Assembly: GCA_016193195.1 (NCBI GenBank)
Contig: JACPSQ010000028.1
Coordinates: 1 to 28,369 of the forward strand
Direction of reading: 5' to 3'
Source of the DNA: Candidatus Omnitrophota bacterium
GTDB taxonomy: Bacteria > Omnitrophota > Gorgyraeia > Aquiviventales > Aquiviventaceae
Length of the DNA: 28,369 nucleotides
The number at the start of each line of letters is the position of its first letter. Within the stretch, counting starts at the first letter, position 1. Shown here piece after piece: positions 7,097 to 12,890 of this stretch. The position numbers were made by a program, and so were the translations under genes. A model generated the notes under the pieces. The model was not told where the DNA came from. It made no database searches and worked only from the letters and a program-made list of their open reading frames with translations.

Positions 7097-8835
7097 CACT
7101 CGATAGCCCCGGTGATGTCAAAGCTCGTGGTGTCCGAGTCACCCGAGTGGAGCTCTGAGCTCGTCAACTCCACGTGGCTGAAAAAGACGGAGCGCTCCAG
7201 TGCCTCGACGAATTGGGACAACCTCCCTGCCTGGGCGCTGCTTCCGGAGGCCACCGTGCCCTTCACATGAAACCGTAGCGCGGCTGGCCCCCCATGCCGA
7301 TCGGCCGACACCGTAAGCGTATCCAGTTGAAGCGGGGGGGGGATCAGCGTGCCCAGCTCTTTGAAGATGCCCTCCCACACCGGCTGCTGATCAAGGAACT
7401 GTTGGACCCGCTCGATGGTGCCTTCCAAGGTCTTGCGGGTGGAGGTCACGTGCAGGTATTCCGTATAGGCCGGCTCCACCTGAGCCCAGCGTGTCTGTTG
7501 GTGGCGCAGTTGCCGCTGGAGGATCCCGGCGCAGAGCTGGAGTCCAAGGTAGAGCATGAGCGCACACGCCCCCAGAGCCGTGGCGGCCGTCGCGAAGACG
7601 CGGCGAGAGATGAGGAAAGGTTTCGCGCGCCGGCCCTGGGCGTGCAGGAGGTTGAGCCCTTGCCCATGGTCAAGCGCTACGCCAATCGCGACCGCCAACC
7701 TGAAACCACCCTCGGCGATCTGCTCCGGCTCAAGCTGCTGGACTCGATCCGGGATCCTGATGAGCGGATTGAACACCTCCACGGGGAGGCCTAACCCCTC
7801 CGCGAGAAACGGCTGAAGCTGCCTGAGGTTTGCCCCGCCGCCACACAGCAGCACGCGCGAGATGCCGCCTTGCTCCATCTGGACCTTGTAGAAGTCGAGA
7901 AAGCGGGACAGCTCGGTCAGCAGATTCTCCAACACAGGCCGGAGCAAGGAGGCCAGGTAAAACAGCGGGATTCCTTCTTCAGTCGTGCCTTCTGGCGTTT
8001 CCATGAGCACGCCGTAGCGGCGTTTGAACGTTTCCGCGAGCGAGCGGTCAATCGGGATCGCGCCTGTATCCGAAACAGTCTCACCGATGAGCGCCTCCGT
8101 CATCGTCGCGCTGCCGATCGCGAGGTCCCGGACCACCCGCACATGGCCGTCTTTCACGATCGCCGCGTGCGTCGCCTCGGCGCCCAGCTCGAGGACGACC
8201 ACCGAGCCGTGCCTCGCCTCGGGAAGGAGCGCTTCCACACAGGCCCACAGGGCCAACGGCGTGGGGAGAGCGCTCACCACGTGCCCGCCAGCCCGTTCCA
8301 CTACGCCGAGGAGTCCCTCAAGAAACGGCTTGTGGACGGCCGCGACCACCACGTCCTGCTGCTTGAGATCCTTCTCCCACACCTCTCCGATCACGCGGAA
8401 GTCGAGCGCGGCCTCCTGGATGGGAAACGGCAGCTCGTCCTTCACCTGCCACTTGACCGCCTCGGGAAGCTCCCGCATGGACATGGGCGGGACGCGGACG
8501 CGGCGCACGGCAACCTCGGGTCCGCTGAGCGCCAGGTGCACCTCGTGGTTGTCGAACTCTTTCAGCGCACTTTGGAGCCACCCGCTTCGGTCCACGGACT
8601 GGCCCTCCGGGGACAGGGGCAGCTCTTGGATGAGCTGCTTGATGAGCCGGGGACCGCTTGCCGCCTGCTCAAGCTCCACCAACTTGATCGAGGAGCTGCC
8701 CATATCCAGCCCAACCCATCGGCGTGGCTTCTGCGAACCTCGGAAGCGCTCCAGAATTGGCCAGTGGCCTACCGCCAATGCGCGGGGCTTGTCGATGAGG
8801 ATTCCAGGATTCATTGGAGCATGCGGAGTGGTCAT
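7096..8835 (-). CDS. PilM-PilN fusion (GspL-like) platform protein
   Basis: About 579 residues. After a roughly 40-residue leader, a complete PilM actin-like domain begins (WVGLDMGSSSIKLVELE), continues through VVVLELGAEATHAAIVKDGH and ends with the adenosine-loop motif VLLCGGGANLRQLQPFL. A membrane helix follows (about residues 420-442, FATAATALGACALMLYLGLQ), then a PilN-type coiled coil and periplasmic domain (LIPPPLQLDTLTVSADR). This order of cytoplasmic actin fold, TM and ferredoxin-like domain is that of GspL. GLNLLHAQG just before the TM may be a relic of the PilN NLLP motif, redundant once fused. The start is uncertain: ATG 8835, GTG 8853 and ATG 8814 lack strong ribosome-binding sites. 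The longest variant would begin 3 nt after the upstream stop. Confidence 0.88.
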   Translation of the reverse strand: MTTPHAPMNPGILIDKPRALAVGHWPILERFRGSQKPRRWVGLDMGSSSIKLVELEQAASGPRLIKQLIQELPLSPEGQSVDRSGWLQSALKEFDNHEVHLALSGPEVAVRRVRVPPMSMRELPEAVKWQVKDELPFPIQEAALDFRVIGEVWEKDLKQQDVVVAAVHKPFLEGLLGVVERAGGHVVSALPTPLALWACVEALLPEARHGSVVVLELGAEATHAAIVKDGHVRVVRDLAIGSATMTEALIGETVSDTGAIPIDRSLAETFKRRYGVLMETPEGTTEEGIPLFYLASLLRPVLENLLTELSRFLDFYKVQMEQGGISRVLLCGGGANLRQLQPFLAEGLGLPVEVFNPLIRIPDRVQQLEPEQIAEGGFRLAVAIGVALDHGQGLNLLHAQGRRAKPFLISRRVFATAATALGACALMLYLGLQLCAGILQRQLRHQQTRWAQVEPAYTEYLHVTSTRKTLEGTIERVQQFLDQQPVWEGIFKELGTLIPPPLQLDTLTVSADRHGGPAALRFHVKGTVASGSSAQAGRLSQFVEALERSVFFSHVELTSSELHSGDSDTTSFDITGAIE

Positions 8836-8855
8836 CCAGGGGCCGTTCAGCACGA

Positions 8856-9623
8856 CTACCAGTCGATCACCACCGTGCCGTCTCCCAGGGTCATCGATGA
8901 TCCAGACGTCACCGCGTAGACCTTGAACTCGTTCAAGGCCGGCTCAATGTCTGAGACGCTCGTAATACGAATGCGCACGTAGCGGGCCGTCACCTTGTCG
9001 AAATCGGCGACGTCACCGTTGATGCTCAGGCCGCGGGCCGCCTCCCACGTGGTTGCGTCGCGCGAGACCTCAATGGTGTAGCCGGTAATCTTGTTGCCCT
9101 GCTCGTCGTAGTCGGTTTGGGTGAAGACCTTGTTTGTCCCGAAATCCAGCGCCAACCAGCAGCCGTTTCCCGTAGTACAGCGCCAGCGCGTGTCGGCATC
9201 GCCGTCGACCGCCTTGGCGGGGGTGTTCTGCCCTGAGTAGGAGGAGGCTGTGGCGGTCGTGTTGAGCGCAATGTTCGATCCCGAAGCGGTGACGGGAATA
9301 CTCTTTTCTCGGATGCGGCGCCTGGCGACGGTGTTGGTTGCATCGGGGGCATACCCAGACGAGGTGATCGTGTAGGTCCCACCCCCGTTGTCGGTGGTCG
9401 TCACGGTATACGTCCCCGCTCCAAACGAGACGTCGCTCGCCCTCCACCGCACGGGCACCTGGTAGCCTTCGAGTTGGACACGGCTTGACACGACGCTGTT
9501 GTGGGCGAAGACCCCGACGGCCAGCGCAAGGCCGCTCAAGCCCAGCATGAGGAGGAACGTCAGCAGGAGTGCCGCTCCCCCCCGACGCCGATCCGGGCTG
9601 TCCGTGCGGTCACGAGCCCGCAT
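8856..9623 (-). CDS. PilX-like minor pilin with F5/8-type C (discoidin) domain
   Basis: 255 residues. The basic leader RRRGGAALLLTFLLMLGLSG and a long hydrophobic helix resemble the PilX/GspK N-terminus. A beta-rich segment (GTYTVTTTDNGGGTYTITSS) follows. Residues about 115-240 match the F5/8-type C / discoidin fold (ALNTTATASSYSG, KAVDGDADTRWRC, WLALDFGTNKVFTQ, YTIEVSRDATTWEAARG, ARYVRIRITSVSD, LNEFKVYA), which usually binds glycans. The helix is followed at once by LEGYQVPVRW, where PilX-type proteins normally carry an aromatic AEAG-type segment, suggesting an internal deletion. It overlaps the preceding pseudopilin by 14 nt. Inferred role: tip or minor pilin recognising a carbohydrate surface. 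Confidence 0.8.
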   Translation of the reverse strand: MRARDRTDSPDRRRGGAALLLTFLLMLGLSGLALAVGVFAHNSVVSSRVQLEGYQVPVRWRASDVSFGAGTYTVTTTDNGGGTYTITSSGYAPDATNTVARRRIREKSIPVTASGSNIALNTTATASSYSGQNTPAKAVDGDADTRWRCTTGNGCWLALDFGTNKVFTQTDYDEQGNKITGYTIEVSRDATTWEAARGLSINGDVADFDKVTARYVRIRITSVSDIEPALNEFKVYAVTSGSSMTLGDGTVVIDW

Positions 9624-10143
9624 AGAAGAGGTTCCTCACGAACACCGCGGTCGGCACCGTGATCGTTTCATCCTCGAGGTCTGCCGTGACGGAGACCGTG
9701 ACGACCCGGATATCATCCATGGAGCCGGAGGCGACCGGCGTGGAGAGGCTGTTCCCATCCAGATCGGTGTAGGCAAAGCTGACGCTCTGAGCGTTCTTCA
9801 CAACACTCACCGAGGTCCCACTTTCTGTCCGCACCAACTGCCCGTTGCTCAGGGAATAGTCCACCGTTTCCGCCGAGTCATCTTCGTTGAGATCAACCGT
9901 AAAGACGACCTGGGTCGCATCAGCCGTGGTGAACGTAATCGCCTGGGCCAGCTCCCGCGTGAGCCGCTCGAAGCTGAACGCGAGCTCCTCTTGGACCTCT
10001 TCGCGCTCATCCGTGACATCGACAACCCGCAGGCCGTGGATGACGCTCTCTTGGACGGCGACGAGGAAGATCCCGGCCACGCCCAGCACCACCATGAGCT
10101 CAATGAGGGAGAAACCTGCTGGTCGGTTAGTGTTGGGAGACAT
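9610..10143 (-). CDS. GspJ/PilW-like minor pseudopilin
   Basis: A 177-residue prepilin-like protein. The short leader MSPNTNRPAG ends in Gly at the predicted prepilin peptidase site. FSLIELMVVLGVAGIFLV follows, with Glu at mature position +5 and a hydrophobic N-terminal helix. The remainder (ELAFSFERLTRELAQAITFT, VVFTVDLNEDDSAETVDYSL, VSFAYTDLDGNSL) matches the GspJ/PilW pattern of a helix followed by a beta domain reading out a structured value. ATG 10143 is chosen because it gives the normal short leader. It overlaps the upstream pseudopilin by 17 nt. Confidence 0.85.
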   Translation of the reverse strand: MSPNTNRPAGFSLIELMVVLGVAGIFLVAVQESVIHGLRVVDVTDEREEVQEELAFSFERLTRELAQAITFTTADATQVVFTVDLNEDDSAETVDYSLSNGQLVRTESGTSVSVVKNAQSVSFAYTDLDGNSLSTPVASGSMDDIRVVTVSVTADLEDETITVPTAVFVRNLFYAGS

Positions 10144-10546
10144 GGGTCTGGAGGGGGGTACTCGCCTCACCGCCTTGCGTATTCCAATACACGGTGACAA
10201 CGATCTGCTTGAGGTTGCTCAGCGGTTCGGTGACTGTGACAGCCCGGCTAAACCGTGTAAAGCCTGATGGACTCGTCACCGAGGCTTTTGATTCTGAGAC
10301 CAGACTCCCGTAGGCCGTGTTGCGCAGCTCGGCGAGCCGACGTTGTGCCAAGTGGGTCGCGATCAGGACGTTCTCTCCGTCCGCCATCCCCGCATGGGCG
10401 CGCTGGATGAGTGACATGACTGCAAGCGTCCCCACCGCGAAGAGGACCAGCGCCAGCATCATCTCCATCAACGTGAACGCGGCGGTGCGTCGCTCGTCGT
10501 TCGTCGCTCGTCGTTCGCTCTTCATCATTCGCTGTTCGTCGTTCAT
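10127..10546 (-). CDS. GspI/PilV-like minor pseudopilin with repeat-encoded leader
   Basis: 139 residues. The mature part begins FTLMEMMLALVLFAVGTLAV, a typical type III prepilin helix with Glu +5. AHAGMADGENVLIATHLAQR, LAELRNTAYGS and FSRAVTVTEPLSNLKQIVVT resemble GspI/PilV. The leader is odd: MNDEQRM, MKSERRA and TNDERRT are three 7-residue copies of one pattern, encoded by tandem 7-nt units at 10489-10558, and the candidate start codons (10546, 10528, 10525) all lie in that repeat. The residue before the cleavage site is Ala rather than the usual Gly. It overlaps the following pseudopilin by 17 nt. Confidence 0.83.
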   Translation of the reverse strand: MNDEQRMMKSERRATNDERRTAAFTLMEMMLALVLFAVGTLAVMSLIQRAHAGMADGENVLIATHLAQRRLAELRNTAYGSLVSESKASVTSPSGFTRFSRAVTVTEPLSNLKQIVVTVYWNTQGGEASTPLQTHVSQH

Positions 10547-10602
10547 CGTTCGTCGCTCTTCACATGGTGACGATCCACGAACGACGAATCACGAACGACG
10601 AA
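10489..10602. repeat. Inverted heptamer repeat array
   Basis: The plus strand at 10489-10558 is ten consecutive 7-nt units, all ending in TC (GTCGCTC, GTCGTTC, GTCGCTC, GTCGTTC, GCTCTTC, ATCATTC, GCTGTTC, GTCGTTC, ATCGTTC, GTCGCTC). After a 13-nt loop, 10572-10602 carries four inverted units (GATCCAC, GAACGAC, GAATCAC, GAACGAC) plus GAA. GAACGAC is the exact reverse complement of GTCGTTC, so the array can form a long imperfect hairpin. It fills the gap after the gspG-like stop and extends into the next pseudopilin, encoding its leader. Confidence 0.88.
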
Positions 10603-10604
10603 AT

Positions 10605-11114
10605 TCAGCAGTTGCCGCTGGTCGCGCCCACGGGTGTCCCGTTGGTGATGCAGATGTCGTCGATGGACGTCGCGCAGGCGCCCCCGCTGCACTGAGGGAC
10701 TCCGGCGGTGCTGATGTCCGTGATCGCCGCGGTCGCATCCGGCCCGTAGGAGTAGATGACATAGTAGAGGCTGTTGCTGCTCAATTGATACGAGTAGTCC
10801 GCCCCTCCGGTCCGGAAGGGATCGTCCGGCACCACGGTGATGATCCGCGGGGTCGCCGACTCCACCTGGTCCAACCCCTGGACCTCCGTGGGAAAGGCAT
10901 TGCTGTTGTGGATGTAATAGGACTCGAGGGCCGTCGCGATGGTACGCAGTTCCGCGCGGGCGCGTTGCATCCTTGCCTCATCCTGCGTGCCGCGGAATTG
11001 CGGCAGCAGCACCCCCAGCAGGATCGCGATCACCACGATCACGATCATCATCTCGATCAACGTAAACGCGGATGACCGCGGATCAATACGCGGATCAACG
11101 CCGATGAACCGCAT
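10605..11114 (-). CDS. GspG/PilA-like major pilin or pseudopilin
   Basis: 169 residues. FTLIEMMIVIVVIAILLGVL after the leader is a classical prepilin helix with Glu +5. The helical spine (LLPQFRGTQDEARMQRARAE) and a GspG-like sequence (TALESYYIHNSNAFPTEVQG, VPDDPF, YYVIYSYGPDATAAI) follow, and the tail carries four Cys (PQCSGGAC, DDICITNG, SGNC) that could form disulfides. ATG 11114, with GGAG about 9 nt upstream, is chosen over longer readings. The leader MRFIGVDPRIDPRSSA contains a repeated DPR unit encoded by decamer repeats (11067-11102). The pre-cleavage residue is Ala, not Gly. As the first pseudopilin after pilB/pilC it is probably the major one of this set. Confidence 0.88.
   Translation of the reverse strand: MRFIGVDPRIDPRSSAFTLIEMMIVIVVIAILLGVLLPQFRGTQDEARMQRARAELRTIATALESYYIHNSNAFPTEVQGLDQVESATPRIITVVPDDPFRTGGADYSYQLSSNSLYYVIYSYGPDATAAITDISTAGVPQCSGGACATSIDDICITNGTPVGATSGNC
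11067..11102. repeat. CGCGGAT repeats, arm A (inside gspG-like leader)
   Basis: Three exact CGCGGAT units (11067, 11077, 11089) spaced by 10 and 12 nt, then a decayed copy (CGCCGATGAA). On the minus strand this encodes the GVDPRIDPRSSA leader of the gspG-like gene and ends exactly at the codon before mature Phe+1. It is inverted relative to arm B at 11265-11303, about 160 nt away. Confidence 0.8.
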
Positions 11115-11304
11115 TCCTCTGCTTCTCCCCAACACGCATTGCCGAAGGGTTGAGACACGTTGCTGAGCTGACCCTCGAAGCCTCATCACGATCCTCCTCC
11201 CTTCCGGTCCGTCACCCTTGCTCATCTTTTTGCTCTACCTGTTCTCTGCGGAACCTGCGCATGCATCTGCGTAAATCCGCGAGAGCATCCGCGACGATCC
11301 GCGT
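11115..11304 (-). promoter_or_regulatory. 190-nt gspF-gspG spacer with no gene seen
   Basis: Non-coding gap between the gspF-like stop and the gspG-like start. It holds repeat arm B (11265-11303) next to gspF and, next to gspG, a purine-rich ribosome-binding segment (GGGGAGAAGCAGAGGA before ATG 11114). An in-frame extension of gspG through the gap is open but looks non-protein-like. I see no clear -35/-10 pair. A separate promoter for the major pilin would be expected here, but I cannot show one. Confidence 0.35.
11265..11303. repeat. ATCCGCG repeats, arm B (after gspF-like stop)
   Basis: ATCTGCG (11265) followed by three exact ATCCGCG units (11275, 11287, 11297) spaced by 10 to 12 nt. ATCCGCG is the reverse complement of the CGCGGAT unit of arm A, with the same 10/12-nt rhythm, so the arms are inverted copies around the gspF-gspG spacer. 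Confidence 0.8.
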
Positions 11305-12417
11305 CTATCGTATCACATTCACCATGCGGAACAAGGGCAACAGAACGCTCGCCATGATGAACGCCACCATGCCGCCCATGATCATCACGGAGGCTTCCCC
11401 AACGCTGATCATCTGGACGACCATCGGCGGGAACTCCTGGCTCATCTTCAGCGGATCGGAGATCGCGCCTCCCTGCTTGACGCTCGTCTGGACCGTTCTG
11501 ATGACATCCTCGATGACCACGTTGCCGCACGTCTTCTCCACGATCGAGAGCGACTCAAGAATCGGCACGCCGCTGGACAACAAGGTCTCCAGGGTCCGCG
11601 CAAACCGCGACAGGGCGACCTTGCGGACGAGGGGGCCGATGACCGGAAGCTTCAGCAGCATCGGATCCAGGGCACGCCGTCCCTGGGGCGTGTGGATCCA
11701 CCGGCTACTCGCCCAGCCCGCTAGGGCGAGTCCGCCAAGTCCCCACGCCCAGTAGCCCCGCACCAGCTGGCTCACCCGGTACAGGATGGCTGTGGGCAGC
11801 GGCAGCGCCACCCCGGCCTCCAGGAAGATCTTCATGAACTTGGGGATAATCCCGGTGACCAAAAACCCTATGACGGCGACACCCACGATCAGCAGGATGG
11901 CCGGGTAGGTGAGGGCGGTCTTGACCTGCTCACGGAGAGACGCTTGGTGCCTGGTAAATTCCGCCAGACGCCTGAGGACCTCATCGAGTTTTCCCGAGAT
12001 CTCACCCGCCTGGATCATGTTGACGAAGAGGTTGGAAAAGATGCTGGGGTGTCTTCCCAGGGCTTCAGAGAAGCTCGCGCCGGCCTCCACGGTTCTTGCG
12101 ACGTCGCCAATCGCTTCCCTCAATCGCCGATTCTCGGTCTGCTGGGCGAGAGTGGATAAGGCGCTCACCAGCGGAATCCCCACCTGGACCATCTTCGAGA
12201 GCTGCACATTGAACAGGACCAGGTCATCGTAGCTGACTCGCCGCAGCCCCTGGAGCACCCCTTCCATCGTGGTGCCCTCGGCGACCTCGCGGGTCTGTGT
12301 CACCAGGTAGCCGGTGCGCTTGAGCTGGTCCGCCAGCGCCTCGAGGGTCGGCGCGGCGAGTGTGCCCGCCACCGCATTCCCGCGCTCATCCCGTGCAGTG
12401 TAGCGATAGTTCGGCAT
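11305..12417 (-). CDS. PilC/GspF-like platform protein with internal deletion
   Basis: Polytopic inner-membrane platform protein, 370 residues against about 400 usual. The N-terminal MPNYRYTARDERGNAVAGTL motif is standard. The first T2SSF domain (LSKMVQVGIPLVSALSTLAQ, IFSNLFVNMIQAGEISGKLD) and its membrane segments are intact. The second (ARTLETLLSSGVPILESLSI) ends abnormally: MISVGE runs straight into ASVMIMGGMVAFIMASVLLP. The paralogue at 25948-27162 has about 33 residues between the matching points (ESGKVSDALLEVANFYEREV onward). The frame is kept, so this looks like an in-frame deletion near 11391-11397. ATG 12417 is used; a TTG-initiated extension would read through repeat DNA. No strong Shine-Dalgarno is seen. 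Confidence 0.88.
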   Translation of the reverse strand: MPNYRYTARDERGNAVAGTLAAPTLEALADQLKRTGYLVTQTREVAEGTTMEGVLQGLRRVSYDDLVLFNVQLSKMVQVGIPLVSALSTLAQQTENRRLREAIGDVARTVEAGASFSEALGRHPSIFSNLFVNMIQAGEISGKLDEVLRRLAEFTRHQASLREQVKTALTYPAILLIVGVAVIGFLVTGIIPKFMKIFLEAGVALPLPTAILYRVSQLVRGYWAWGLGGLALAGWASSRWIHTPQGRRALDPMLLKLPVIGPLVRKVALSRFARTLETLLSSGVPILESLSIVEKTCGNVVIEDVIRTVQTSVKQGGAISDPLKMSQEFPPMVVQMISVGEASVMIMGGMVAFIMASVLLPLFRMVNVIR

Positions 12418-12421
12418 TGGA

Positions 12422-12452
12422 TCGTCGCTAGTTGCTGGTTGCTCGTTGCTAG
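12422..12452. repeat. Heptamer inverted-repeat arm (gspF side)
   Basis: Plus-strand units TCGTCGC, TAGTTGC, TGGTTGC, TCGTTGC and a trailing TAG. It occupies the 5' untranslated region directly before the gspF-like ATG at 12417, taking the place of a normal ribosome-binding site. Confidence 0.8.
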
Positions 12453-12464
12453 CACTACGGAGAG

Positions 12465-12818
12465 CTACTTGAGACAACGAATCAAGTTCGTGAGCATTTT
12501 GGATTCGTGCTGAAGCAACTCTAAGAACACTTCCTTCTTCCCCGCCTCCAGATACCTTAACGTAAACGCGATCTCACACTGGGTTTCGAGTTCCGCACAG
12601 GAGCCTAAAACCACGTAGAGCAGTTGCCGATACTCTTTGTTGTGCCTTCGATTAAATCCTTCTGCGATGTTCGAGGGAATGGACACCGCCGCCCGGCACA
12701 TCTGACTGGTCAACCCGTACTCCTCTCGCTTCGGGAATGACTCGGTCACCTCGTAGATGTTTCGGACAATCTCCATCCCGTTCCTCCAGACATCCAAGTC
12801 CCGGAAGTCCTTGATCAT
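12465..12818 (-). CDS. Four-helix-bundle IVP-family protein (S23-like)
   Basis: A 117-residue basic protein of the four-helix-bundle / 23S rRNA intervening-sequence (IVP) family. Family landmarks are DFRDLDVWRNGMEIVRNIYE at the start, FPKREEYGLTSQMCRAAVSI, PSNIAEGFNRRHNKEYRQLL, VVLGSCAELETQCEIAFTLR and YLEAGKKEVFLELLQHESKM. Full family length, no frameshift. Known relatives sit in rRNA intervening sequences or, as Avd, with diversity-generating retroelements; the function of the free-standing proteins is unknown. It interrupts a pilB-pilC gene pair and is enclosed by inverted heptamer arms. No reverse transcriptase or rRNA is nearby. ATG 12818 has AAGG directly before it, and an AAAAGGA stretch lies further upstream. 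Confidence 0.93.
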   Translation of the reverse strand: MIKDFRDLDVWRNGMEIVRNIYEVTESFPKREEYGLTSQMCRAAVSIPSNIAEGFNRRHNKEYRQLLYVVLGSCAELETQCEIAFTLRYLEAGKKEVFLELLQHESKMLTNLIRCLK

Positions 12819-12850
12819 CCTTGGCGTCGCCTATCCTTTTCACCATTCAC

Positions 12851-12885
12851 TAGCGACTAGCGACGAGCAACTAGCAACGAGCGGC
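12851..12885. repeat. Heptamer inverted-repeat arm (gspE side)
   Basis: Five consecutive units TAGCGAC, TAGCGAC, GAGCAAC, TAGCAAC, GAGCGGC on the plus strand, starting 6 nt beyond the gspE-like stop. Inverted relative to 12422-12452. Confidence 0.85.
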
Positions 12886-12890
12886 TGCAT

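Larger units (their letters stand above)
12422..12885. mobile_element. Repeat-bounded insert carrying IVP gene
   Basis: A 464-bp segment between the pilB/gspE and pilC/gspF genes, which normally adjoin. It is bounded by inverted arms of tandem 7-nt units: 12851-12885 (TAGCGAC, TAGCGAC, GAGCAAC, TAGCAAC, GAGCGGC) and 12422-12452 (on the minus strand TAGCAAC, GAGCAAC, CAGCAAC, TAGCGAC). The arms match at about 27 of 31 aligned positions. Between them is one complete four-helix-bundle gene of the 23S rRNA intervening-sequence family. Calling it mobile is inference from the arms and the interrupted operon; no target duplication was identified. Confidence 0.6.

Noticed and set aside
7870..8919. 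Plus-strand open frame of 349 codons opposite the PilM-PilN fusion
   Set aside because: Antisense shadow: low-complexity His/Arg/Leu-rich product, no domain, and the opposite strand encodes a clear protein.
10489..10602. Heptamer arrays as a CRISPR array
   Set aside because: Units are 7 nt without spacers, arranged in inverted arms, and no cas genes are present.
11115..11225. N-terminal extension of the gspG-like protein to 11225
   Set aside because: It adds 37 residues before a normal leader; ATG 11114 has a better ribosome-binding site.
12422..12885. IVP gene as part of a diversity-generating retroelement
   Set aside because: No reverse transcriptase, template repeat or variable repeat is visible; the protein aligns in pattern with IVP rather than giving specific Avd evidence.
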